A stretch of 64,000 nucleotides of DNA, taken from the NCBI GenBank assembly GCA_949825025.1, contig OX463781.1, forward strand, positions 38,527,950 to 38,591,949, read 5' to 3'. The notes beneath the pieces were generated by a model. It was not told the origin of the DNA. It was given only the letters and a program-made list of their open reading frames with translations, and did no database searches. A program made the translations under genes and the position numbers. Positions 49,207-60,476 of the stretch are shown here, piece by piece. The stretch comes from Siphlonurus alternatus. Its lineage: Eukaryota; Arthropoda; Insecta; Ephemeroptera; Siphlonuridae. Numbering within the stretch: the first letter of the stretch is position 1; the number at the start of each line of letters is the position of its first letter.

Positions 49207-49453
49207 TCTAAGAAGGGAAGATGAGACGGTATAGGCTAATCATTTGACCCGGCCATTCATCATTTCTGTCCCCTGACCACCGCCCCAGTCTCGGGAGATA
49301 TAAGAGATTTTTCTGTGTGGACATTTCTCGTCCAGTCCTTGACTTATCTGCTAATCTTACAATGGCCAGTTTTTTTGTACAGTCAGTCACAATGGTAATG
49401 CTCCATTTGAATTTTAAATGTGTTATGTTTAATATTTTTTTAAAGATTTATGT

Positions 49454-49612
49454 TCCCGAGTTGAAATCAATTTAATTTTTTATTCGCTATTAAGCTAGCT
49501 CTCCTCTCGTTTAATTTCCTCATAATTTGTACCATTTTAGAAGGAAAAAAAAGTGAAAAAGAAGAGATTTCGTCCTCTTCACACTTCTGGAGTATAAAAT
49601 GTTAGAAAATGT
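49454..49612 (-). repeat. R300 half copy (copy 8), cut at the CACTCTCG element
   Basis: Begins CCCGAGTTGAAATCAATTT and proceeds through TAATTTCCTCATAATTTGTA to AGTATAAAATGTTAGAAA, then stops at the neighbouring element. The missing half is not found beyond 50534. Confidence 0.75.
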
Positions 49613-49618
49613 GAAATA

Positions 49619-50534
49619 CACTCTCGAAAATTGGTGTTTCAGAAACACTTGCCTGAAACGGTTAAAGTGTTTTAATAATGACTTGAAACGTCTTTCGTGT
49701 TTCAGGGGGGACACAGAGGTGTCTCACAGGTATTTTCTGTTTCGCGAAACACTTTAGGTGTTTCAAACCATTTTTGGTGTCTCACCTTATTGAAACACGT
49801 AAAGTGTTTCAGGTAACCACCAATCAGAGAGACGATGACTGATCAAGCTAGTTTGCTTGCAAGATGGATGCTGGTAGCATCATGTACGTGTTAGTGTCAG
49901 TAAATCTTTGAAATATAGTTTAATTAAGCCCAATAACTTCAATTCAATGCTCATAGAGTGACTGTGAATTATTAGTGGATCGTAAGAACGATAGTCACAA
50001 GTTGTAGCACTGCTATATTTGTGATACGATGTGATCATAAAATGTGCTCCCTCTGCAAATTTTCTAACAGCAATGTAAGTTTATAAAAATATGATTTTGC
50101 GGGGACGTTATCAAGGAAATATTTTTCTTTTTATATATTTAATTCCAATATTATATTTATTCTGGTTCAGGGTATGTTTTCTCCATTTATTTGCAAAAGG
50201 TAGGATAATTATATTTTTGTTATGCTGATATATTGTTTCAAATAATCAAAGATATATTTTTAATTGTTCGTTATAAAGGCTTTACATCATATCAATAGTA
50301 AAAATTAAAGTTATACTGTGCTATCACGCAAATAATTAATATATTAATGTTCTATGACGTCACAAGATATTCCTCCGCGGAACAGGATCGTGGAGGTTTT
50401 AAGTGTTTCAGCTTGAAACACGTAAGGTGTCTCATAGGTCTGAAACACCTTAAGTGCTTTAACTAAGGGGGCGGCCTGTGAGACGCGTTACGTGTTTCAA
50501 ACAAGTGTTTCTGAAACACCAGTTTTCGAGAGTG
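49619..50534. mobile_element. 0.9 kb TA-flanked DNA element with GTGTTTCA arrays
   Basis: Inverted ends CACTCTCGAAAATTGGTGTT and (read inward) CACTCTCGAAAACTGGTGTT, followed by TCAGAAACACTTG on both sides, flanked by TA. The outer 180 bp on the left and 130 bp on the right carry many GTGTTTCA, TGAAACAC and GTGTCTCA motifs in both orientations. The core 49810-50390 is unique, with a possible first exon (ATGTGCTCCCTCTGCAAA... followed by GTAAGT near 50076) but no recognisable transposase. Confidence 0.82.
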
Positions 50535-51124
50535 TACAGTGTTTTTAAATAATATTTTTGTATTCTCTTACAGTATTTTATTTATATAACAATGAAGTAA
50601 TTTAGTTGATACATTAAATTAGTATAATAACAGTGGTCAATATAGAATGATAATAATGATGTTTGTTTGAGGTAAGTGAGAGAAAGAAATTTTGGAGAAT
50701 GCGCAGTTGGGTGACTTGAAGCGAGATATCTGGTGATGACGTCTCGTTAATAACTCTTAATCAAAATAGAAAGCTCTCTGCGTGTTAAGGGAGACAGAGT
50801 GAAGTACGAAACAGAAGAATAAGGCAGTCTAACACGCAACCAACCTCGCGCTTCAATGAATGACATAATCCTTTCAAGAAGGATTAAAGGCTTACTGTGC
50901 AACGCTTTCTACTGCCTGTTGCTGCACGCCATAGAAGTATGAGTTTTAACACCTCTGCTTAATTGTATAATACTCATCAAATGATGTAATTTTGAAAATT
51001 TTAAATTATTTAAATTTACTTATTATGTAAGTTCATCTACTATTATAATATTCTTTTTGTTACTGGTTTTATAACAAAAATTGAATGTTTTGAAAAATTT
51101 ATATCCATTTTTTTTATGGAAAAT

Positions 51125-51523
51125 TAAGAGTAATCGTCTGTTTTTTTAGTCTCATTTCATAACATGTAAAACTTAGCAAATTTACAAAAATTCTGAAAAA
51201 AAAAATTTTTTGAGAGACAGATTTTAGTACCAAAAAGCCACATAGAAAAAATTGCAAGACAATTAATTAAGTCGATTTTCTTTAATTAAGTTTTTAGTTT
51301 GGCTTTCCATGAAAAGCCCTATGCTGAAAATTAAAAAAAAAATAATAATATCAATTAAAAAAAATATAGACTTAAATAATTGTCCTGAAATTTTTTCTAT
51401 GGTTTTTAGGTACTAAAATCTGTCTCTCCAATTTTGTTCAGAATTTTATGAATTTGCTAATGTTTATATTTTAATCAAATGGGACTAAATAAACAACTGA
51501 TTTGCTTTGCCTTACCCTTAATA
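51125..51523. repeat. 400 bp palindromic element
   Basis: Ends TTAAGAGTAATCG and (reverse complement) TTAAGGGTAAGGC; both arms have TTTTTAGTCTCATTT-like, AGCAAATTTACAAAAATTCT and GAGACAGATTTTAGTACC-like segments, then CATAGAAAAAATT and GACAATTAATTAAGTC-like pairs. The loop is A-rich. Confidence 0.8.
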
Positions 51524-52100
51524 CATATTTTGGTATTTGACTAAACCGTTCAACCGTTGGAGGAAAATTATTGTCAAATTAATTAGATTTGTATTTGTAG
51601 GTGACAAGCATTGAAATATTATTAATGTTATTTCTATATTAAAGCAGGCTGGCGGTGTCATCTTCAAACCATAAAATTTCAGTGTAAATCTTCATATCTG
51701 GTGGATATAAAATCCGTCTCAAAATCAACATCAAAATTTGTTTAAGAATGAAATTATAAAAAAATAGAAGTCAATTTTGAAGGAACTATGCAACCATGAT
51801 CACCTGTCTTGCAGATATTTTATCATAAGATGAATGGTGCATATTTAATGCAATATTTCCTGATAGAATTACAATTAAGAATGGACGTGATTCACGATGA
51901 AAAATTTTCAGGTTTAACCACGATTAGATAAATTTCGTGACAACTGTCTTGAAAATTGCCAATCAATATTTTTATAAAATTGTAGATTCAAAAATTAGCA
52001 TTACTGTAAACTCGATTTTCGTTGTTTATTAAGGCAATTTTGATGATAACATTGATAACCAATGATTTTAAATATTAAATGTATTATTATAATCATAAAT

Positions 52101-52254
52101 GGGTGCGATTTATGAAACAGTTAGCCAGGTTTCTAACCACGTTTAGCTTAACCACGTTTTACTATATCTGTTCAATATATTAAACCACCCAGTTAAATGT
52201 GGTTTAAGTTAAACGTGGTTAGAAACCTGGCTAACTGTTTCGTGAATTGCACCC
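52101..52254. mobile_element. Hairpin MITE (GGGTGCGATTCACGAAGC family)
   Basis: GGGTGCGATTTATGAAACAG on the left and CTGTTTCGTGAATTGCACCC on the right, with arms TTTCTAACCACGTTTAGCTT and TTAAACGTGGTTAGAAACCT. 160 bp from the exon at 52414. Confidence 0.87.
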
Positions 52255-52413
52255 ATATTTACAATTTCAGAAATGCCTGATCGTTCGTACTTTTGAGGCA
52301 AAATTTATAATTGAAACATACCTAAACACTCTAGCGGCATTTCTCGAAAACATTATTTATAATAAGAAAGACCCTGAACTTATCTATTCCATCCTGAGAC
52401 AGCTGCGACTCAC

Positions 52414-52599
52414 CTGACTCTGCATGGGGTCGGTGTTGATTTGACACATGTACGTGCCACGGTCCTCCTCCTGCACACCCCTCACGTGTAAATTCCACGT
52501 GGTGAAGTCGTTGTGTGACACGGCGACACGTGGGTTATGAGTGATCACGTGGTCGTGGATCGCTTGGATTGCCTTCGTGTCCGCCTTCACCCAGCCAAC
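52414..52599 (-). CDS. DIP/lachesin-like Ig protein, exon for second half of Ig domain 1
   Basis: A 186 bp exon (62 codons, phase 0 at both ends) with acceptor TTGTTTGTGTTTCAG and donor GTGAGT. It encodes VGWVKADTKAIQAIHDHVIT then HNPRVAVSHNDFTTWNLHVR and the F-strand signature EEDRGTYMCQINTDPMQSQ. The VGW...IHDHVIT.NPR..VSH segment and the C-x-I-N-T-D-P-M motif place it in Ig1 of a DIP-type protein; lachesins have a different sequence after CQINT. In flies this domain binds Dpr proteins. The matching B-strand cysteine and the signal peptide must be in an upstream exon, which I do not find up to 64000. Confidence 0.95.
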
Positions 52600-52644
52600 C
52601 TGAAACACAAACAACGTCGAAACTAATAATAAACAGTTGAAAAA

Positions 52645-53008
52645 TAGACAATAATGGTTGCATTTTTTTATTTCATAATTAGAAAATTTACATAAAATTG
52701 TGCTTTTCTGAATATTTTCAGACTTTTTAAAGTGCGGGAGCTAATTTTTAAAAAGTATTTAAAATATAATCTGAATTAGGGTGGTACACCTGTTCGGACG
52801 ACCGTGACGTCATAAATTGCCAATCACTGCAGCACGACAAAATGACGTCACGGTTGTCCCATAAGGTGTACTACCCTAATTCAGATATTTTAAATATTTT
52901 TTAAAAAATTAGTTCCCCCTGCACTCCAAAAATCTGAAAAAATCAGGAAAGCATAATTTTAGATGTACTTTCTAATTTTGAAATAAAAAATGCAAACATT
53001 ACTGTCTA
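52645..53008. mobile_element. Palindromic MITE (TAGACAATAATGG family), copy 1
   Basis: Ends TAGACAATAATGGTTGCATT and TGCAAACATTACTGTCTA; arms carry TGCTTTTCTGAATATTTTCA, AGTGCGGGAGCTAATTTTTA and TAGGGTGGTACACCTGTTCG with mirrored partners. The loop has TGACGTCA at 52805-52812 and 52843-52850. Confidence 0.9.
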
Positions 53009-53042
53009 TTACGTCTTCAACTCATACTTTACGTGGAAATCT

Positions 53043-53254
53043 AAGCCAGGATGGACGCTACAGCCGGAAGTGCTATGGTCCAAAGTCAAAGAAACCATAT
53101 TATAGTGGAAAAGTGCAACAATTTACCCCTGGATGGGAAAAGTTTTATTTTTTTTGTTGAAAATGGTCACCGATCTAACTACTAACCACGCTTGGCGTTG
53201 CTTGACTACGTTGATCTGACAAATCCCGGTCAAACGCACTGCGCCACACCTCCC
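53043..53254 (-). mobile_element. 5S-rRNA-derived SINE
   Basis: Reverse complement shows GTGTGGCGCAGTGCGTTTGA, CCGGGATTTGTCAGATC, AAGCAACGCCAAGCGTGG, TTAGTAGTTAGATCGGTGACC-like pieces, CATCCAGGGGTAAATTGTTG and CTTCCGGCTGTAGCG. The 3' tail is short. Confidence 0.82.
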
Positions 53255-53279
53255 ACTAAATTAATTAATTATAAGCAAT

Positions 53280-53444
53280 CCCTAGTTGAAAATCTACATC
53301 ATCAACTTCTCTTTTACATGCCTAAATATATTCTTATTAACTTTTTACCTAAACACATGTTATTTTTTTTCTTGCTCAAAGTGTGAATGAAATGGAGACA
53401 TAATTTCTATTTATTTTATACTTAATAACAAGAACTCGTCTCTC

Positions 53445-53480
<36 letters not shown>

Positions 53481-53501
53481 CTCAAAAATGGTGCAAAATC
53501 C
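53280..53501 (+). repeat. R300 element, copy 9, 3' truncated
   Basis: Starts CCCTAGTTGAAAATCTACAT, has TTTTTACCTAAACACATG, CTCAAAGTGTGAATGAAATG, then a 30+ bp poly-T run and ATGGTGCAAAAT, where similarity stops. Confidence 0.75.
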
Positions 53502-54425
53502 ATTGAGAATCGGTATTATTTTAACACTGTGGATATTATAGGTGTATCAGTTTACTGTTATGATTAATAAAACTGGGTCATTTCACGTGTTGAAGTAAGT
53601 CCGCTCATTTTTGGACAATCATATTAAATAAATTCATAAATAAAAAAATTATGCTGAAAAAATTGCCTGTTTTACAGGGGCTTGAATTAAAAAAAAAATC
53701 CATCTTTATAAATTAAACAGTAAATTAAAATAAAATACTTCCACGAGTTATAAATTATATCTTTTTGATATTGTACGATAATTAGTTTCATTGACATGTT
53801 TTATTGAAATACAACTCATTCTATTTTTTTCTTAAATCATTCCTCTGTAAATTACTTAGTTAAGCTAAATGAATATTTGAAACTATTTTTTTATATGTTA
53901 AATAAAATAAACATACAAACTGTTTTTCAGTCAAGTTTTAAAGTTTAAAAATTATTAAATAGAGGATATTATAATAATGATAATTATCAAAAAGTGTTTA
54001 ATGATAATTACGTATAGACTTGTTGCCCTGATTTACACAATAGAGTGAAGTAATAGCCAATCAGTGTTGAGTCTCTCATTGAGTAATGACTAATGAGCTA
54101 TTCTCTATCCCGCCAAACGTTAAATTCATATTATTATTGAGAGGATAATGCGGTCGCGGGATAACTAGACAATGGAGCTTGATTGAGGAGTTATAAGCAG
54201 CAACCTCTCTGGCTGTCGCCTACATACCACCGCAAATCGATTCCAATGAGGCAAACCGTCGCCAATATTGCACTATCAATTTATTACAATCATTTCAATA
54301 ATGCATGCAGTAAAAAAGCAAAATCTCATCAACGAATGATGACAAAAAATATAACGTGTTGTGCTTTTTGTATTGGAAATTTAAATGAAGTTATTTTTAA
54401 TAAATAATATCACAATCACAATTAG

Positions 54426-57400
54426 TAGTCAGGGGAATAAGAGGAAAAATCGCGCGTTTAGTGAAGAAAGCATGAATTTTTTTTTGGTGGTAGAGTTCAC
54501 CCCAAAGATCCATTTTTTTGGCGGAGTCGCGCGAAAATGACCTTGGTTCGACCTCCCGTGACCTTTGACCCCGCGCTTCTTAATTATTTTTTCCTGCCTA
54601 AACTTTTCATTTTAGAGGAAAAATGTACTCTTGCAAAACTGTTTGTAATAATGAAAAGGTGATAAGAAAAAAAAATCAAGTTCGTAAATTAATTATTTTC
54701 AAAATGGCGGCTAATTAACTTAATTAATTCATGAATTCTTCGTACCTTTCGATGAATTTCTCTTATAACTTTTGATATTTATGTTGAAATTTAACCTCGC
54801 TTATTGCACACACACATTTTATGGTACCAAAAGTAATTAAATTAAGTCATTACTTGCACATAATTAGGCAAATTATTGATTTAATTGAGTAGGACCAGGT
54901 AACAATGTGTAGGCCATCTAGTTCAAGAATATTATGAAACAGCTTGAACAAGCTGACACGTGACTTACAAGTTGTTGGGACCCCCCCTGAACACACTGTT
55001 AGAAACTTTCCAAAAGTCCCATGTAGAATAAGGTCAAAAATCCGGGTTTGTCCCGGAATCCAAAAACATTTTTTTCCCGCGTGAATAATTGACGTAGCGT
55101 TTTGCAAAATACATCAATTTGAAGCTTATACTACCAATAATTTAGGAAAAATACTCAATCATATTTTAAAGTATTTTATCATATGATTAATTAACTAAAA
55201 CGCTAATTAGCATGGTCCAATAAATTTTCAAAATTGAATATTTCTGAAGTTCTTGCGCGCAATGATTTTGAGTTTATTATTACATTATGAGATAGTTTAA
55301 TTTAATTGAAACGTTTTTGTTTCATACTCCTTACTTGCATATAATTTTAGTTACAGTATGCAGAAGTGCGCAATTCAAGGAAGCGCGCATATACATGCAT
55401 ATATGGGCCATATCTGTGGTATATTAATTAGCAGCCACTACGTCTCTGTAACACACTATGCAATGTAAACGATCGAGCTATCAACAGCATATCTATAATA
55501 ACTTGCTCGTTCTCTAAATATGTTTTTTTTTTCCTCTCGGGGTGAAAAAATTTGGGGGTGGGAAGGGGTATTCGAAATACTGCTGTTAATAATTGATGCA
55601 ACGCCTGCAGTATAAGAGCCAACACCACGGTTCCATTTACCCCCTTTTTATTCCTAATTTTACATTGAAACGAACTTGAAGAGTGGAGGGGGGGGGGAAA
55701 TCTCTCAATTGATGCATAAAAAATATGTAATTAATTACCACATATATGAGCTTTATTTAAACTATTTTTTATTTAATTACTCATAAAAAATATGCAGATA
55801 TTAAAAAAAAATAAAAAAATAATTAATAATCCATTTAAAGTACCCATCTGAATCGGATATTTTTTCAAGGTGGAAATAATATTGTTGGATATTTTAATTT
55901 TCTTTTTGTTTTTGTTAATTGAAATGTATAATAAATTGAAGCATGCGTGCGTACAGATCTCGGAACAGCTTGAACTTCGATATTGCCTGTATGCTGGGTT
56001 TTGAGCGATCGAGTCAAGAAACAGTAAGAATAACAACCACCTTCGAGTCTCATCCATACCCACTAAAATCTGGGTCATAATAAAACATAGGCACAAGGGG
56101 CATTCACAAAGTCTTAAGGCCACATTTAAGGCTCGATAATTTAAAGCTTGATTTTAGACGTGTTTTTTAGACCCAAAATTTCTGGTCTTAAATTATTGAG
56201 CCTTAAATGTGGCCTTAAGGCTTTGTGAATGCCCCTATAATTTTTAAGTAATAAGAGAGTAATACATATATTATACCTATTGATATTATAAGACAAGCTA
56301 TACTGAAAAGGTATTTGAATCATATTTGTTATCGTGAATAAAATTTATTGCAATCCTATATTGACATAAAAGTATTTTGTTTTCGTATAAAAACATATGA
56401 GAAACAATGCATGACTTTCATTATAAAGTGTATTTCATAATTATATTTATATATAAAATATACTGTAGGTCTTTTATTCTGAAAGTTTAATACAAAATAA
56501 TACAACGCTTATAAATAATCTGTTGTCGTCATTTTCTTCTTATTGCGTATATTATTATTTGTTTCTCTCTCTTATTATAGCAACAATTTTTTTTTATCTT
56601 CAACACATCAATGATACTCATAATTAATAATACGATCAAATAATGATATTAAATTTGCAAACTTTTCAGAAATAATAAGGGGGTAAATGGAACCGTGGTG
56701 TTGGCTCTTATACTGCAGGCGTTGCATCAATTATTAACAGCAGTATTTCGAATACCCCTTCCCACCCCCAAATTTTTTCACCCCGAGAGGGGAAAAAAAA
56801 CTTATTTAGAGAACGAGCAAGTTATTATAGATATGCTGTTGATATCTCGATCGTTTACATTGCATAGTGTGTTACAGAGACGTAGTGGCTGCTAATTAAT
56901 ATACCACAGATATGGCCCATATATGCATGTATATGCGCGCTTCCTTGAATTGCGCACTTCTGCATACTGTAACTAAAATTATATGCAAGTAAGGAGTATG
57001 AAACAAAAACGTTTCAATTAAATTAAACTATCTCATAATGTAATAATAAACTCAAAATCATTGCGCGCAAGAACTTCAGAAATATTCAATTTTGAAAATT
57101 TATTGGACCATGCTAATTAGCGTTTTAGTTAATTAATCATATGATAAAATACTTTAAAATATGATTGAGTATTTTTCCTAAATTATTGGTAGTATAAGCT
57201 TCAAATTGATGTATTTTGCAAAACGCTACGTCAATTATTCACGCGGGAAAAAAATGTTTTTGGATTCCGGGACAAACCCGGATTTTTGACCTTATTCTAC
57301 ATGGGACTTTTGGAAAGTTTCTAACAGTGTGTTCAGGGGGGGTCCCAACAACTTGTAAGTCACGTGTCAGCTTGTTCAAGCTGTTTCATAATATTCTTGA

Positions 57401-57904
57401 ACTAGATGGCCTACACATTGTTACCTGGTCCTACTCAATTAAATCAATAATTTGCCTAATTATGTGCAAGTAATGACTTAATTTAATTAATTTTGGTACC
57501 ATAAAATGTGTGTGTACAATAAGCGAGGTTAAATTTCAACATAAATATCAAAAGTTAAGAGAAATTCATCGAAAGGTACGAAGAATTCATGAATTAATTA
57601 AGTTAATTAGCCGCCATTTTGAAAATAATTAATTTACGAACTTGATTTTTTTTTCTTATCACCTTTTCATTATTACAAACAGTTTTGCAAGAGTACATTT
57701 TTCCTCTAAAATGAAAAGTATAGGCAGGAAAAAATAATTAAGAAGCGCGGGGTCAAAGGTCACGGGGGTCGAACCAAGGTCATTTTCGCGCGACTCCGCC
57801 AAAAAAATTGATCTTTGGGGTGAACTCCACCACCAAAAAATAATTCATGCTTTCTTCACTAAACGCGCGATTTCGACTATTTTTTCCCCTTATTCCCCTG
57901 ACTA
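54426..57904. mobile_element. 3.5 kb foldback element with 1.2 kb inverted arms
   Basis: Left arm 54426-55646 and right arm 56677-57904 are reverse complements with very few differences: two open frames of 85 and 66 codons are repeated in both arms, the first identical and the second with two substitutions. Outer ends are TAGTCAGGGGAATAAG and CTTATTCCCCTGACTA, flanked by TAG on both sides (or TA, depending on the cut). The 1030 bp spacer contains a separate MITE (56096-56236) and no recognised gene. The two open frames do not resemble any family I know and are not called as genes. Confidence 0.9.
56096..56236. mobile_element. Short MITE inside the foldback spacer
   Basis: Ends AGGGGCATTCACAAAGTCTT and (read inward) AGGGGCATTCACAAAGCCTT; arms continue AAGGCCACATTTAAGGCTC on both sides. 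141 bp in total. Confidence 0.88.
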
Positions 57905-58046
57905 TAGTTTTTTAATATAAAAGTAAAATGAAGTATGATGAAAAAATATGAATTTTATGCATTAATTATTATGCTAATTAATTTAATACAATGAAATATT
58001 TCATTTTATATATCAAACCATAAACCATAACTGTTACACTAACTAA

Positions 58047-58433
58047 TAGACAATAATGGTTGCATTTTTTTATTTCATAATTAAAAAATAGACCTAAAAT
58101 TATGCTTTTCTGAATTTTTTCAGATTTTTTGGAGTGCGGGAACTAATTTAAAAAAAAATATTTAAAATATCTGAATTTGGGTGGTACACCTGATGGGACA
58201 ACCGTGACGTCATTTGTCATGCTGTGATTGGCTATTGATGATGTCATGGTTGCTGTGATTGGCTGTCGATGATGTCACGGTTGTCCCATCAGGTGTACCA
58301 CCCTAATTCAGATATTTTAAATATTTTTTTAAAATTAGTTCCCGCACTCCAAAAAATCTGAAAAAATTCAGAAAAGCATAATTTTATGTATATTTTCTAA
58401 TTATGAAATAAAAAATGCAACCATTATTGTCTA
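58047..58433. mobile_element. Palindromic MITE (TAGACAATAATGG family), copy 2
   Basis: Same ends and arms as 52645-53008. The loop has GACAACCGTGACGTCATTTG and a direct repeat of TGTGATTGGCT. It starts 143 bp after the foldback's right end. Confidence 0.9.
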
Positions 58434-58507
58434 TTATACTAATTAACTCCCTAAGTTTACAACCTGATCCTTTCCAAACTATAATTTCTGTGTTTCAAAC
58501 AAACAAG

Positions 58508-58640
58508 GGATAGCCACGGCCTTGCAATCCAGCCTGAAATTTACTTGTGGCTAAGGGAAACGTGGAAACCTCATTCAGGATAGACGCCAGAGATTTTTGT
58601 TAATAGAACGCAAAGCACAAGAGTGGGACAGAACACGTTA
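58508..58640 (-). mobile_element. 5S-SINE-type 3' fragment
   Basis: Plus-strand GGGATAGCCACGGCCTTGCA and AGGGAAACGTGGAAACCTCA are the reverse complement of the SINE 3' domain; the 5S head is missing. Confidence 0.6.
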
Positions 58641-58758
58641 AAATGACTTTGATTATTACTCTATGTTATCAACTTTTAGTATTATATCTCATATCAATTA
58701 TGTCTATACTGAAAAGTAATATTTAATGTAATTTTTTATCATATTTTCATCATGAAAC

Positions 58759-59031
58759 CCTAGTTGAAAAATTAAGTCTTCAAGTCATCCTTTACACGTC
58801 TAAACCTAATCTTTTTACATTTTAGCTCAAAGTGAGATTGCCAAAGTGACGATGAAATAGAGACAATATTTCTAACATTTATGCTCAAAAAGCAAAAAAA
58901 TATATGTAATCTCATCTTTTTCCCTCTTCCCTCTTTATTTCTATAAAATGGTTCAAAATAAGAGTAATTAAATTAGACCAAGAGAGAAACTAATTTTAGT
59001 GAATAAAGAAATGAAATTTATTTCAACTCGT
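58759..59031 (+). repeat. R300 element, copy 10
   Basis: CCCTAGTTGAAAAATTAAGT to TTTATTTCAACTCGTG, with the ACACGTCTAAACCTAATC landmark and a small internal tandem change (AGCTCAAAGTGAGATTGCCA). Confidence 0.83.
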
Positions 59032-59639
59032 GAATACAATAAAAACTTATATTAATTTTTACTTTTCAGTACAGTATACACAATTACAATGAGACAAAAA
59101 AATTTAAAGAAAAAAATTAATATCAGTTTGTTGGCAGAGAAATTAATTCTCAGAAATTGCTAAATTAAGCAAGAAAGAGACAACCCCTCCTCACTTCTGC
59201 ATGCAATAACGTCTACAAGCTGCTAGAGCAGCACAACATGCAATCATCTATATAGGTTGAATCTATATAGCTTGCAGTAAAGGGAGGGATCCACCTCATT
59301 CTCCTTATGTTATATATATATACTAGATAGCAAGTCGAGTCAAGCGAACGACTAAGGCGATGCTACAAATGGCTCTACCAGCTGTGTGTAATAAATGATC
59401 CAAGTTTCGGAGTCGTTTGTCATATCTGCACTATTATTACAAGCCGGCCAGACTGCTGCGAGTGTGTGTGGCTGCAGGCGGCCACCGGGCGGTAGGAGGA
59501 CATCGTCGTAGTCAGGGATGAGCAGACTGATCCACTTTTCAAGAATAATAGACTGAAGAAATATCCGCCACTTGAGGAACAATGTCACGTCTCTAATAAG
59601 CTCTCTCTACCGACATACACCGCCTGCTGCACTCTCTCT

Positions 59640-59850
59640 TCATTCTCTCTCTCTCTCTCTTTATTTCTCTTTCTCTCTCTATTTCTCCCTCTCTTTTTCT
59701 CTCTTTCACAATCCTTCATTCTCTCTCCCTCTCTTTCTTTCCTGCTCTTTCACTTCATATCTCCATCTCTCTCTCTCCCTTTCTCTCTCCTTTTATTTCT
59801 GTTTCTCTATCCCTCTCTTTCTCTCTTCCTTCTCTCTCTCCCGCTCTCTG
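59640..59850. repeat. Degenerate TC-rich tract
   Basis: CTCTCT interspersed with TTTC and CCCT; no coding sense. Confidence 0.85.
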
Positions 59851-60325
59851 TATTGAGTACTTAAAGGACCAATAGAAATTTTGGCTCCTTGCATCAAGGA
59901 CATGACAATACCTATTTCAGGCAGCCTCCATGCGCGCCGCCATAACGTATATATACGTACAGCAGATCCGCACAGTGTTATTTAATTGGAGAATATAAAA
60001 TTGATTAACTGAAATTGATGTAAGACTAAATGGAAAAATTTAGTGTGATGAGTAGACAAACTTTTAATAATCCCCCTGCAAGGCGCAAATTTCTCCCCTT
60101 TTCTATTTTTTTTTTTTTTTTTTTACTAGGAATTTCTTTACCTGCTTACGGACTTTCGTTAGGCCTTACGTATCTAATGGCGGACAAACAGCTGAGGCAG
60201 AGCTGAGTGGAGGGAATGAACATCGTCTATAGCACGGGGAGAATCACAAAAATTAAAAAAATTACATAGTTCAGCTATTACCACCAGGTTCACTACAGCT
60301 AACTTTATCCATAACTTTATGGTAT

Positions 60326-60328
<3 letters not shown>

Positions 60329-60361
<33 letters not shown>

Positions 60362-60379
60362 ATTTATGTTTCTATCTCC

Positions 60380-60474
<95 letters not shown>
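60329..60474. repeat. (TC)n microsatellite in two blocks
   Basis: 60329-60359 and 60382-60474, separated by TTTATTTATGTTTCTATCTC. Confidence 0.97.

Positions 60475-60476
<2 letters not shown>

Larger units (their letters stand above)
41089..52413 (-). other. Intron between Ig1 and Ig2 exons (11.3 kb)
   Basis: Donor GTGAGT at 52413-52408, acceptor at 41091-41089. It holds two intact R300 copies and one half copy, a TTCCGG element, a 2.1 kb CACGGA element, a 0.9 kb CACTCTCG element, an (AG)n tract, several palindromic elements and a hairpin MITE close to the donor. Unique GC-richer patches are at 42210-42330, 47410-47600 and 50690-50930. The stretches 42900-44100 and 47620-48500 show nothing recognisable. 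Confidence 0.8.

Noticed and set aside
54850..57473. Identical 85-codon frames in both foldback arms as genes
   Set aside because: Their identity follows from arm identity; no recognisable domain, no start context or support, and both arms are non-coding in the other frames. Kept only as part of the repeat.
59352..59588. Possible missing Ig1 or signal-peptide exon
   Set aside because: GC-rich, but no signal peptide, no Ig B-strand cysteine pattern, and no fitting phase-0 donor after an appropriate motif.
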